Origin: Harmonia axyridis
Lineage: Eukaryota; Arthropoda; Insecta; Coleoptera; Coccinellidae
NCBI RefSeq assembly: GCF_914767665.1
Contig: NC_059505.1
Coordinates: forward strand, 37,693,506 to 37,757,505
DNA: 64,000 bases
Direction of reading: 5' to 3'
The stretch's first letter is position 1. Each line of letters starts with the position of its first letter. Of the stretch, positions 49,191 through 60,745 are shown one piece after another. A program made the position numbers and the translations under genes. The notes under the pieces were generated by a model, which was given only the letters and a program-made list of their open reading frames with translations, was not told the origin of the DNA and ran no database searches.

Positions 49191-49325
49191 TTATAATAAC
49201 ATTTGTTTGCATATTTCTAATTTGTGAACTATATGGTACAAGCTAAGCGCTACTTGTAATCACAGAAAATACACTCTAATTTCTTCACAGCACTCTTGAC
49301 CACGAATTTGAATGAACGCTAGTTA

Positions 49326-50000
49326 TGTTACGAGTACAAACATCATTATACGATTAAAAGAAGAAGAAGAAGAAGAAGAAGTGACATGTTCTAACCATAG
49401 AACTCATTCACCACCACCGCATATCTCACTGTCTAGCGCCGCCAATCGAATCAACCCCTTACCTTTAGTTTCCCCCGTTATCCCAAAAAGCGACATCCCC
49501 CTCTCTCCTCGATATTCGATAAATTGGATAGGCAGAGTCGCTTTCCGGAACAGAGGACAGCCGCCATCATCAAAAGATGATACGGCGAATGACGACATCG
49601 AAGTCGGCCGACGGAATCACAGAGTAGGGAGAGATAGGTATCTGTTTCTGTGCGCGGATGGTTAAATTGGAATTAGTTTCGGAACGCTGAACATTTTCAC
49701 ATCTCACGGGTCGCGATCAAAGGCCAGGTGACATGAACGGAAAGACAGAAACAACTCTCGTAGCCGGGCTTATTGCCGACTGACAACGAGCAAATTTAAG
49801 GCCAATAAGTCTTTGATGACGCGCGCTTTGTGTCCGCTTTGCTCTACGTAACGCGTCACCTGATGGCCTGGGTAAGAGGGTTAATTAAATCTCGCTGATG
49901 GCTTTGTGTTGTTACGTTTCTGTTATAGGTTATGACCGGTTCTGTACCTCTGGATTATTATTTCCGCTAATTTGGCGCGTTTGTCGATTGGGTTTTACCT
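49326..50000. other. Unique, GC-richer island in the goosecoid locus
   Basis: After a (GAA)n tract the sequence from 49430 to 49960 is free of the repeat families and richer in GC, with sites such as GGTTAATTAAATC. It reads as non-coding. Candidate regulatory DNA by exclusion only. Confidence 0.3.
49358..49381. repeat. (AAG)8 microsatellite
   Basis: Eight uninterrupted AAG units. Confidence 0.9.
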
Positions 50001-50583
50001 CAGAGTAATAAACGTAGATAGAGGGAGTATATGTCATTTTCTGTAAGCAAATTTTGTCCCCGACATGAACTATCTAATTTGACATTAAGCGCGAGGAAAT
50101 GAAAACATATCATATCGTATCATATGATACGATATTTCACTTAATTCGTGAGTTTCTCTAAGAACTTACAAACTTCTTATGTCCCACAGTTTCATATTAA
50201 CTCAAAATATATTGAAAAAAATACCTAAAAACATCAGAAATTCAGGAAACAAACTTCAAGCACGCCAAACGACGTGAAACAACTGATGACACTAGAAGAG
50301 CAAAAGTTGCGAAACCTTGGAGATCAGCAGGTAGATACAGAAAATAATAAATATTCTGCTATAAATTCTACAATTGGGAAAAATATCGGATTCCAAATAT
50401 TCAAATTTGCCTATTTAATCGGGAATCACTCAAATGAATATATTTAATTCAGTATAATATACCTTCATAACGATATAGTAAAATTGTGGATTTGACAATA
50501 TATCACAATCCGTCAACGTAATCTAACCATGTTAGGGATATATAAAAATTGCGTATACTCCCTCTATGTTTATTATTCTATGG
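50001..50583 (-). repeat. Family A MITE, copy A5
   Basis: Starts CAGAGTAATAAACGTAGATAG, ends CCCTCTATGTTTATTATTCTATG, and contains an extra ATCATATCGTATCATATGAT stretch. Its right end runs straight into family B copy B1. Confidence 0.85.
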
Positions 50584-50943
50584 AAGGTACTGATATATAT
50601 GAATATCTATCAGTTATATTGTAAATTTTAAGAATTGGGCTGGGTTTTAGTCTCTCAAATAATTGGCGCCCCACGTTGGGTGCCAATTGATATGAATATC
50701 TATCAGTTATTTCGAAAATTTTGAGTATTGGGCTGGGTTCTAGTCACTCAAAATAATTTTTGAACATTCAAATTTAGAATTATATATAAGTTTGTTATTT
50801 TAAAAAAAATATATAATAAATTTTATACTTTCTCTGAACCCACCTGAGAGAAAGAGTTATTCCAAGTAGAGATATAAATTTTTTTGATCTATTTTAGAAA
50901 ATATTCAAAATTCATATTGAGGGGATCCATATCAGTACCTACA
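50584..50943. repeat. Family B repeat, copy B1
   Basis: Begins GGTACTGATATATATGAATA and ends CATATCAGTACCTAC (inverted ends). Inside, GGCGCCCCACGTTGGGTGCCAATT is flanked by ATCTATCAGTTAT motifs and GGGCTGGGTTCTAGTCACTC. B1 is longer than the other copies. Confidence 0.7.
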
Positions 50944-52235
50944 TACACACAAATTAAGAACAGAAAAAAAAAGGAAATTTCGATACAGTTATTAACAAAA
51001 CATCAAATAAAAGCGTTTATTCAATAACGTTCACCCAATTTGAAACAACCTCCAGACACGTTAAGCAATGAAAAAAATCCACGTACGTCGACATTTAAAG
51101 TAGCGAATAATTTCGAAAGCATAAGACAAAATAAGCTGCGACATATACGTCAAATTTCCGACAAGAAAAAAGCAATAAAAAGATGGAAAAACACATGTAA
51201 TAATAACGTATACGCCGGATGTGAAAAGCATCAGACACACGGGGAAGCAATATTCGAGATACAAATAAGGGTGGGCACACACGCGCACACCTCCCCAGGT
51301 AAATTGGAAAATGTAACCTGGAAAGAAGATATATATTTAATCAACTCAGTTTTAGATCCGTAGCTATCAGCGATTGAAGACAGGAGCGGGCGTATAGCAA
51401 GGATATATTTGATTCTGAAATTGAATCCTCTTCCTCATTTAATATAGTCGTGTTTGATATATGCTCGGCTTTATTTGATTAGAGAAGTCTGTGGAGGTAG
51501 GGATTTTTCTTGATATATATACGACTTGGAATATGTTCCGAATAGTCTGCAGTTGTTACGGTAAAGCATATTTCACGGGAATTGTATTTGTTTGTCTATT
51601 TTTGAACATTTTTTTCCTACGAATATACCTAGGTCCTATACGTTTTCGTATAGAAGTTACAAGAATATTGAAAAAAAAAGTTGTTAGTTAGAAATATGTT
51701 TGTATCAACCGTTGGTTTGGTTGGCTGCATCTTGAATTATATTGGGTAATTTTTGATGAAATGTGATTTCAACATGATAGAAAAGCTGTTTCATATGTCC
51801 TCATAAATAAAAATCTAACGGATTGAAACCCGGTGAAAGAGGGGCCATGCGTTAGTTCCTCTTGACCTACTATGCATTTGATCGGAAAATTGAAAATTTT
51901 TATTTTTATGGAAAAATTTTCGTTCTTCGTCTTGGCGAAAAATTTGAAATTTAATATTTTGCTCTTGCGGGGGTACCCCCCATCCCATGTCTACGCCCTT
52001 GGCCAAGAAAAACTCCGAAATTGTAATACGTCAAATTTCCCGGAACGCTAAAACCCATACCGCGCCAAGTTCAATAAAAGAGTTAACGGCAACGAAGAGA
52101 AAACGATTCCAGAAAAGGATCTTCGCGAGAATCCGAAGAATATTAATGAAATGTTCCAAGATTTGCATCTAACTTATTAAGGACCCCGTCTCAAAGTTTC
52201 GCCTCATTAATTTTTCCCAGTCGGAGTTTGATTAT
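50944..52235. other. Intron sequence between B1 and the local duplication
   Basis: An open frame of ~105 codons around 51043-51363 has Lys/Asn-rich composition without recognisable motifs, so I do not call it. The rest is non-coding. Confidence 0.35.
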
Positions 52236-53220
52236 TTTCCGGGCTTGTGATTAATTGCAAATTTAGAATTTAAAGCGGTGTGGATCGGGTGGGTAGGAGG
52301 TGGGTGCGTTCTAACGCTTCGCTAACCGTCGGCTGGTTGGCTTCTTTTCGAAGACACGTTCTTGTTCGTCTCGGGTCAATTATCCGCAAATTAGGAAGTT
52401 TTGATCCTGGCACAGCGATACCAGCATTGGAAGTTAATGAGTTTGTGAAATGGCTCAGAGTTAATGGCTGATGTGATGGGCGTAAGAAGCGTGGATAAAT
52501 TGAAATTACGATGGGAAAATGGCGAATTGCTAATTGTTATAGGTAGGTAGGGAGGGATTGAAATGCTGTTTGTTGAATTCAAGGAAAAGGAATTGATGAG
52601 TTTTTTAAAGTTCAAATTACAGGCGACGTTTTGTATATACAGGTGGTCCAGCATCCAGATTTCAGTGCATGAACTTTGCGTCGGATAGAACTACTCTTCT
52701 CATGAAAAAAAAAGTCAAAGTTATCGGGAACACCCTGTATATTCAGACTCCAAGGCTACAATATTCTAATTTTCATATAGTAGATGTTATGTGTTAACAT
52801 ATTTTTATTTACGGGCTTGTGATTATTTGCAAATTTAGAATTTAAAGCGGTGTGGATCGGGTGGGTCAGATGTGGGTACGTTCTAACGCTTCGCTAACCG
52901 TTGGATACTTTTCGAAGACATGTTCTTGTCTGTCCCGGGTCAATTATCCTCAAATTAGGAAGTTTTGATCCTGGCACAGCGATGTCGGAATTGGAAGTGA
53001 ATGAGTTTGTGAAATGGCTCAGAGTTAATGGCTGATGTGATGGGCGTAAGAAGCGTGGATAAATTGAAATTACGATGGGAAAATGGCGAATTGCTAATTG
53101 TTATAGGGAGTTATTCTGGGAAGGAGTGGAAATGTTGTTTGTTGAATTCGAAGAAAAGGAATTGATGAGTTTTTTAATGTTCAAATTACAGGCGAAGTTT
53201 CGTTTCGTCTATACAGGATG
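52236..53220. repeat. Local ~400-bp tandem duplication
   Basis: 52236-52644 and 52816-53217 are direct copies at about 90% identity by eye, sharing TTTAAAGCGGTGTGGATCGG, TCAATTATCC, TGATCCTGGCACAGCGAT and AATGGCGAATTGCTAATTG. A ~170-bp spacer carries an ACACCCTGTATATT end, the inverse of the ACAGGGTG motif. No gene is encoded. It is not shared with the other repeat families, so it is likely a segmental duplication. Confidence 0.85.
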
Positions 53221-53375
53221 GTACCTGCTAAAATCCAAGGTTTGGCAACTTTTGTTCTCCTAGTATCATAGGTTATTTCAGATCGTTTGGCGGGCTTGAA
53301 GTTATTTTTCTAAATTTCTGATATATTTGAACTGAAAATGACATACGCTCACTCTATATATGTTTATTATAATCC
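53221..53375 (+). repeat. Family A MITE fragment, copy A6
   Basis: Only ~100 bp of the interior (AAATCCAAGGTTTGGCAACT onward) joined to the right end (ACTGAAAATGACATACGCTC). This is an internally deleted copy directly after the duplicated segment. Confidence 0.75.
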
Positions 53376-54084
53376 TACCTAATCAACGTCCAGATTCTAC
53401 CATAGATCCTCGAATATCTATTCTTTTTCTTCCATACCAAATATAAGCATTTCAAGTTACCCAGCATACAAAATGCAAAAATTTCATCCGGATTAAGACT
53501 TTTTTTCCCTTCAACGACTCCGTTATTGACGAAATAAAGCCAAAAAAGAACCGCAAACCTCACTCCAGTCGATGTGTGCGGCCTCAGAAAGGCGACACAG
53601 GCCGAAGAAATAATACTTCTTAACAGTTAAAGCCTTGAGTAAATCCATTAACTAGATCCAACTATCTGGAGTCTTCTGCTGGCTTCCGGGTTCCGTAAGT
53701 GGATTAGGGACTCTTAAATATTCCAGTAATTGCTTTGGCGTGTTCCCATAAGCCAATATCTTGGTGTTTACAGAGAAGAGACGGTCTGAGAGATGCCGCT
53801 TTTGGGCCGATGAGGATTGTCCCTTTGAATTTTATAGTGGAGACTGGGGGATCAGTTTTGTCCTCAAACTTTTACGAAAAGACGACAATGGGGTCGTTAA
53901 TTTTAAATTAGGTTGGCTGTGGGGGACTTGATTGTGTGGTGTCCGTTTTCGGTAAGTGGATCTGAAGGGAGTTGCTTGCCTTTTTTTGGTTTTAAGGAGT
54001 TTGACAAACTTTCGATTCGGTACCCTTTTTTTTTTGGGCACTCTGTACTGAGAACAGTATAATTACGTAACGATTCAGTAATCT
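53376..54084. other. Intron sequence between A6 and A7
   Basis: No gene recognised. The sequence is unique within the window. Confidence 0.35.
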
Positions 54085-54674
54085 TCAGAGTAATAAATAT
54101 AGATAGAGGGAGCATATCTCATTTTCAGTAAGCAAATTTTGTCCCCACGTAAACTATCAAATTTGACATGAAGCGCGTGGAAATGAAAACATATCAGTGA
54201 TACGATATTTCACTCAATTCGCGAGTTTCTCCTCAAAGAACGCACTTCTTATGTCCCATAGGGAATCACCGTTTCATATTAACTCAAAATATATTGAGAC
54301 AAATACCTAAATATATCAGAAATCAGAAAACAAACTTCAAGCGCACCAAACGACTTGAAACAACCGATGACACTAGGAGAGCAAAAGTTGCCAAACCTTG
54401 GATTCCAGCAGGTAGATATAGAAAATAATAAATATTGTGCTTATTATAAATTCGACAATTAGGAAAAATATCGGATTCTAAATATAAAAATTTGTATATT
54501 TAATCGCTAAGCACTCAAATAAATATACTTCATTCAATATAATATACATTCATAACGATATAGTAAAATTGTGGATTTGAAAATACATATATAACAATCC
54601 GACAACTTAATCTAACCATGTTGGAGTCATGTAAAAATTGCATATACTCCCTCTATCTATGTTCATTACTCTAT
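54085..54674 (-). repeat. Family A MITE, copy A7
   Basis: Starts CAGAGTAATAAATATAGATAG and ends CTCTATCTATGTTCATTACTCTA, immediately followed by B2. Full length. Confidence 0.85.
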
Positions 54675-54870
54675 ATTAGGTGCTGATATGAATATCTATC
54701 AGTTATATTGTAAATTTTAAGAATTGGGCTTGGTTCTAGTCACTCAAATAATTTTAGAATATAACTGATAGATATTCATATCCATTGACGCCCCACGTTG
54801 GGTGCCAATTTATATGAATATCTATCAGTAAAGATTGCGTATACTCCCTCTATCTACGTTTGATACGTTT
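54675..54870. repeat. Family B repeat, copy B2, with a family A end scrap
   Basis: Starts TTAGGTGCTGATATGAATATC and contains GACGCCCCACGTTGGGTGCC between inverted TGAATATCTATCAGT motifs. It then joins at 54835 to GATTGCGTATACTCCCTCTA, the end of a family A element, so B2 is sandwiched between two A ends. Confidence 0.75.
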
Positions 54871-55934
54871 AGGATGGACAAAAGAGAAGCGCTCAAAAGC
54901 TCTTGACCTCACGTCAGTGCGTTCCTCATTTTTGTACCAATAAACAAAGATTTTGATGCAGGTATGATACTAAATTTCGTACCATAACTACAAACGCTGC
55001 ACCAAAATAAATGGACCGAATTCAGACCTTAAAAGATGCAAACACCGTCGAAAATCACACAGCGAAAAAAAAAACAACGCAAGTTCGAAATCCCGACCGA
55101 TTCCTTATTATGCGAGATCTGCGTTCCTGACGACGACCGAAAAAGGACGAAACGTTCCCTCTCCCGGCGTATCTTACCGCATAATCGAGATGGGATAACA
55201 AATCCCGGGTCTTTAGCCTCCGAGTGGAGACTGGGAAAACATCCGGGCCATTTGCTAAACTAACTAAACTGCTTTGCCTGTTATTTATTCTGCATTGGAG
55301 AAATCCCCACGAACGACGTCTTGAAGTAGCGCTGCCACAGTCTCATCTCAAATATTTAAATGCTATCGCTTTTCCAAAAACAATATTTTCCTAGGTATTC
55401 TGCTGTTTCTTTTCGGGCTGTTGGAGGTATTTCGTTTTGTTGGGGTGAAAGGGGAGAGGGTGATATTGGCAGGGTCCGATCGCCTGAGAGCGATTTATTT
55501 GAGTTGGTCTTCTGCCTTGCAAGATTTTATTTTTTACGTTTAATCTGGCTTTTCATGTACAAGTGTTTTAGCAAAATATAAGGAAGGAAGTGGTAATGAA
55601 CGATAGATTTAATTTAATTTAAATTAAATAATTGTGCCCAAAGTCCTCAGAAAGTCAGAACAACATGAACAAGCACTGCTTAGTTGTTGTTTCGTCTTGA
55701 TGGGGATAACATTGAAATTGTTGTATGTATTTTGTACTATATTTAAGCACATTGTAATTGTGGTTGGAATCTCAAATAAATTGAACTGAAATTGAATTGA
55801 TAAGTAATGCGTTACTGAATAAACTCTATTCTATTCTGAAATATGTTTCAAAGGATGTAAAAGTTATAAAAAAAAAGAGTGTAAAACCACATGAAATTTT
55901 CGTTGAGTCCGAAACAATTAGAACAAAAAATTTG
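54871..55934. other. Intron sequence between B2 and mariner 3
   Basis: A GC-richer non-repeat island lies at 55030-55270. No gene recognised. Confidence 0.35.
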
Positions 55935-56706
55935 CTGTGGAAATATTCGAGGCTTTATTGTAAAAAACTGGTTATACATTTATGATTGAAAGTATTGTCC
56001 ATCGCTGGCCACTACTTTCTCCCATCTTTCGGGCAGCGTACGAATACCGCGTTGAAAAAACTGGTCATCTTTTGGAGCGATCCACGAATCTATTCAATTT
56101 TTACTTCTTCATAAGACCGGAAGTGCTGGTCAGACAGGCCGTGTGCCATTGATCGAAACAGCAGATAGTCCGAGGGAGCACGGCTGGAGAATACGGCGGG
56201 TGAGGTAGGACTATCCATTTCAACGTTTCCAAGTATGTCTTGAACATTTTCGTAACAGGGGGTCGAGCATTGTCATGCTGTGAAATCACTTCATGATGTC
56301 TCTCGTTGTATTGGCCGTTTGTCTTTCAATGCTAGGATCAAAAGCATTAATTGCGTTCGATAACGATCTTTTGTGATTGTTTCAGTCGGTTTGAACAACT
56401 CATAATGCACTACGCCGAGCTGTTTCACCAAATACTGAGCATGACCTTGGAACCGTGAATATTTGGTTTGGCCCTCGACGTGGAAGTATGGCCGGGATAT
56501 CCTCATGATTTTCTGCGCTTGGGATTATCGAATTGAACCTGATTTTCGACTCATGTCACAATGCAATGCAGAAATCCCATCCGTCTTTGCCTTGCAAGCA
56601 GTTGTTCACAAGCAAACAAACGCCGTTCAACATCTCTCGGCTTCAACTCGTACGACACCCAATTTTCTTGTTTCTGAATCATTCTCATGACTTCCATGCT
56701 TTTTGA
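55935..56706 (-). pseudogene. Mariner fragment 3
   Basis: The minus strand encodes broken mariner transposase: a 5' part equivalent to YELK...CEQLLACKAK, then WRIS/YFHVEGQTKYSR, VHYELFKPTETITKDRYRTQ and SQHDNARPPVTKMFKTYLET with LPHPPYSPA. Frameshifts separate them. It belongs to the lineage of mariner 1 and fragment 2. The ends are missing. Confidence 0.8.
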
Positions 56707-56827
56707 AATGGCAAACACTAAAAATAAAAATTATCGTAGGACAATTGGAGGCATATTATTATTATTAACCTTGTATAGGAGCTGATGCAAGGCCTATAGG
56801 CACCTCTAAATATAGAAAATGACATTA

Positions 56828-57159
56828 AAAAATAAGCACTTCACAGCAAGAAAGAGGTAAAAAAACACAAGAGCTCCAATTGTTCCGCAACATTTTCAGC
56901 AATGGGGTCGATAATCCCTAATACATCAATGGCAACGTTTATATTTTCATCTGATCTCCATATCTTTATAGAAAATAAGAAAATTCTTCAGAATTCCCAA
57001 ATAGGTCTTAAATTTCTGTAAACGAGAATTACACTGAACTTTCCTTACTATATCTCCCAAGGTGACGTAAGGACATAGTACCAAACCGCCACTCAGACCG
57101 GAAAGGCAAAAAAACAGGCGCCATAATAATCCAACAATACCGGATACAATGCGTTCCAT
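56828..57159 (-). other. Unrecognised open frame with one apparent frameshift
   Basis: From the ATG at 57159 seventy codons read MERIVSGIVGLLWRLFFCLS, then a hydrophobic stretch and PYVTLGDIVRKVQ, up to a stop near 56949. A shift of frame at that point continues through SDENINVAIDVLGIIDPIAE and NVAEQLELL. The composition looks protein-like with a hydrophobic N-terminus, but I cannot name a family. It may be a fragment of a captured or retroposed gene, or chance. Confidence 0.2.
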
Positions 57160-58259
57160 TATTCAGCATCCGTTTCTGCCATCATAATTCAATTAAGCTG
57201 TCTGTTTTCCCATTTGTCGGTGTTTAAATAGAAAGCGACGCCCGTTGCCTCGAATGCCCCGCAGCGCTTGCTCACTCCAATCCTGGATCGTGCCTCGTTT
57301 TAACGGGAATACCTTCGGTTTTCTGCAAGGAGAAATTATGAGGGAACAGGAAGGAAGCGATTGCAATCGTTTGGAAGTGTAACTGGCGAAAAAATTTTTT
57401 TTTGGAGTTCCACATGGATCTATGTTGGGGGCGATTATTGTTTATCGAGGTTGCAGAATGGCGAATGCGCCACAATACTGCGTCTTCTTTCAATGAAGAT
57501 ATTCTGAATTTCAGAAGTTTATCAAAACAGAAAACTCGATTTTTCTATTTCATACATAAGTAACCAAATTCTGGATAACTAATGTTATTGATAAGTTTCA
57601 TATACATACAAAGTTTCATCGAAATCTGACCGATAGATTCTGAGATATCGAAATTCAATGAAACCTATAATGGATTTTCAATGCAATGTGTCTGTCGAGA
57701 TGTTAAAACCTTAAAACCATTAAAACTGTCTGGCTATTGAGGTGAGATTTTTTATAGGTTCTCAAATAACACATATAAAATTTAGCTTTTTACTATAACT
57801 AACGTATAATTGTAATTATAAAAGTTGAGGGGTGTCTGGCAGGGGAACTGTCATAAGTGTCCGACACTGGATGACGAGTTTTCTTAAGTTATCCCAAAAA
57901 AGTAATACAAAAATTGAGCTTCATACTTAAACGTATTTAAGGTATTATTTTCTAAGGTTTGCTACCCGCCAAAGTAACTAAAACCCGTCTTTACCTGTGT
58001 AGAGGACATGCGCAGAAAAACTCTTAGACTTTATAAAATGGCGAAGGTCTTTAGGATTCTCCGAAAAAATGTCCAAAAAAAAATGAAAGTGATAAGATAA
58101 GAACTTTTTTCTGAGTATTTATTTAGTTTTAGATGAATTTCCGGTAAAAATTACAACGGCACAAGATTGCCCACGAGAAGTAAATTTTTTTGTTATCTCC
58201 TTGCGTCAATATATGACAATGGACAAAAAATGGCTCCATTATTTCACTCCGGAGTCCAA
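57160..58259. other. Intron sequence before mariner 4
   Basis: No gene recognised. The stretch from about 58000 probably holds the non-coding 5' part of mariner 4. Confidence 0.35.
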
Positions 58260-58784
58260 TTGACAGTCAACTTAGTGGACTGCACATGATGAACCGAATC
58301 CAAAGCGAGGAAAAACACAAGTCAGCTGGCAAGGTTATGGCATCAGTATTATGGGATGCGCAAGGTATAATATTCATTGATTACCTCCAAAAGGGCCAGA
58401 CTATCAACAGCGATTATTATATAGCGTTATTGGATCGTTTAAAGAATGAAATCGTTAAAAAAGTCCCCATTTGAAGAAAAAAAGGTGCTGTTTCATCAAG
58501 ACTTTGCGCCGTGTCACAAATCAATGAAAACAATGGCAAAATTGCCTGAATTGAGCTCCGAATTGCTTCTGCATCTACCAGATCTGGCCCCCAGCGACTT
58601 TTTCCTGTTCTCAGACCTCAAAAGAATGCTCGCTGGAAAGAATTTTAGCGCCAATGAAGAAGTAATCGTCGAAACTGAGGCCTATTTTGAAGCGAAAGAC
58701 AAATCGTACTACAAAAATGGTATCGAAAAGTTGGAAGATGGTTGTAATCGCTGTATCGCCCTCGAAGGCAACTATGTTGTATAA
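58260..58784 (+). pseudogene. Decayed mariner element 4 (SETMAR-like lineage)
   Basis: The C-terminal half of a mariner transposase is split in two frames near 58470: GKVMASVLWDAQGIIFIDYL and NSDYYIALLDRLKNEIVKK, then KKVLFHQDFAPCHKSMKTMA, LPDLAPSDFFLFSDLKRMLA and YYKNGIEKLEDGCNRC. The wording resembles the transposase half of human SETMAR, so it is a third mariner lineage in the window. The HQDNAP motif reads HQDFAP, and there is one frameshift. No inverted ends were found. Confidence 0.85.
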
Positions 58785-58785
58785 T

Positions 58786-59775
58786 AAAATCGAATTTTGC
58801 TGAAAAAAATGGCAGACCGGGGACTTTTCAATTGATCTGTTATTTGTACTTGAGACAAAATCCCAATAATCCTCGTTGGAGGTCAAAACACAAGCAGTAG
58901 CTGGCAGACTACTTTCCCTAATTTCCGATATCAGTGGATCTCCAACCTACGAGTCCAAGCATCTGGAGCTAGGGGCTTCACAGACCGGAGGGAATATTAT
59001 TATCAAAGATAATATTGGCACGGCGAGATCCGACGTTACGGAACACCCCCAGTGCTCGAGGTCTTTTCGCAGTCAGATTATTCTATTACCACGTATCAAC
59101 ATCGGAGGGGACTAATTTTGTTTAGTTTCAAAACATTCCATTGTTTCAAGTGGATCAAAAATTCAACGGAAGGTTAATTACTGAGCGAAGCATCGATCGT
59201 AAACCCGTGGACGCCTGGGGGCGAACGTCGAGAAAAAGACCACAGAATCGAGTTACGAGATTTCGTCTCGTTTTCGCCGATATAATGGCCTCAGCCTTTT
59301 TTTTTTCGCTTCATATTTTGATCGACGGGTGGGTGAGAATGTGTTGCGTTGGAAAACTAGATTGGTTTGGCTCGTTTTAGTGGTTGTTCTTGAGAATTGA
59401 ATTTGAATAGTTGTAATGTGAGTTAGGTTTTTTGGTGGAATTTTGCTAATTTTTTCAAATTCAAATTAGGAAAGAAATATTTGAGAGTAGACTTGCAAAC
59501 TTGAGGTGTAAAATGCAACTACGTTTATGGAAAAATCATGTCCTCTGTCCCAAGGGCAAAGATAGCTTTTTCTTGCGGGAGGGGTAGGTAATCGAAAAAA
59601 ATCATTTTTATTCTTAAATTTGATATTGCATGTTGTCTCCAAATATTTGTTTCTGTCTGCAATAAATTCCTGCATCATGAAGGAGAACAAATATTGTAGT
59701 CGCTCTTTCCAAGTTTTTCAAATGTTACAAGAAACCAGCTGTTCGAGGATAACCAAAGTCGATGTTTAGTTGTTG
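58786..59775. other. Intron sequence between mariner 4 and the Tc1 relic
   Basis: Non-coding. A GC-richer stretch lies at 59160-59340. Confidence 0.3.
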
Positions 59776-60745
59776 TTAAAATGCCTAGAGCACGTGTACG
59801 CGGAATTTATTACCAGCTAAATGAAATCGAGAAATTCAACTACTGTTATGAGATGTTGCCAAGCGTGATTTGATAAAGCCCAAAATCGAAGAAGAGTAGG
59901 TACCGGACGACGAAGGGGCACAAATGAAGTTTAAGATCGATCTAAGACGGCCATTAGAGACCGATTTGCGACAACTCGATCTTTGGCCGATGAGTGATTA
60001 GGAGAACAAGGTCATCCAGTTACTGTCTGAACGGTTTACCGACAAATAAGGTCTTTTGTTCTGCAGCATTATCGACCCTATTTTGTGTTACCTCAGAGGG
60101 TTGAGCATCGCCGGCAACGATTACAGTGGTGCAGAGAACGTCAACATTCGAATGTGGAATGGCATCATGTCGTCTTTTCTGATGAATCTGGATTCTCCTT
60201 GGGTGCACATGATGGCCGAAGAAGGGTTAAACGATGTCGCGGAGAAAGACGTGAACCTCAGTTTGATATTGAGCGTCATGTACACCGGACAGGCGTTATA
60301 GTATGGGGTACAATTGCACATGCAAGTAGGACACCTTTAGTCTTTATTCAAGGAAACATGACAGAGCTGCGTTACTTCAGAGGAATAGTGGAGCCATATG
60401 TTATCCCTTACCTTAACCGGCTCGAGAATCCAATATTTCAGCAAGATAATGCCCGACCTCATGTTGCCAGAGTTATTTTAAACTTTTTCGAAGCAACCCA
60501 TGTGAATCTTTTGCCATGGCCACTCAGATCCCTTGATTTTTCGCCCCGTAGAGCATGTTTGGGACATAATGGGTAGAAGGCTTGGAAATTTACCCCAGCC
60601 CCCACGGACTGTGCGGCTCTGAGATGAATTACAACTTGGGATAGCACCCCTCAAGAAGAAATAGACCATCTTATTGCATCAATGCCGAGACGTGTTGGGG
60701 AGTGTATAGATAATCGCGGTGGACAAACAAATTATTAACAAATTT
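59776..60745 (+). pseudogene. Decayed Tc1-like transposon
   Basis: The start MPRARVRGIYYQLNEIEKF (ATG near 59780) is the typical opening of a Tc1 transposase of arthropods. After frameshifts the catalytic part is clear from about 60085: VVFSDESGFSLGAHDGRRR, then RTGVIVWGTIAHASRTPLVF, QGNMTELRYFRGIVEPYVIP and FQQDNARPHVARVILNFFEA, with MLPWP-like LPWPLRSLDFSP. The last acidic block (IEHVWD in the family) is disrupted. Most of the N-terminal HTH is lost or shifted. Inverted ends could not be placed. Confidence 0.85.

Larger units (their letters stand above)
47195..49325. repeat. ~95-bp inverted repeats flanking a Penelope-like remnant and a mariner
   Basis: 47200-47290 and 49210-49322 are inverted copies sharing TTCGTGGTCAAGAGTGCTGTG and GATTACAAGTAGCGCTTAGC. 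Between them lie about 600 bp of degraded sequence, a hammerhead-like stretch at 47817-47850 with a short A-rich tail, and the mariner at 47911. This layout fits an older element with terminal repeats into which the mariner inserted. Penelope-like elements can have inverted terminal repeats, but no reverse transcriptase is visible. Confidence 0.5.

Noticed and set aside
51043..51363. ~105-codon plus-strand open frame
   Set aside because: Begins without an ATG at its left limit, Lys/Asn-rich composition, no recognised motif, and lies in a repeat-rich intron.
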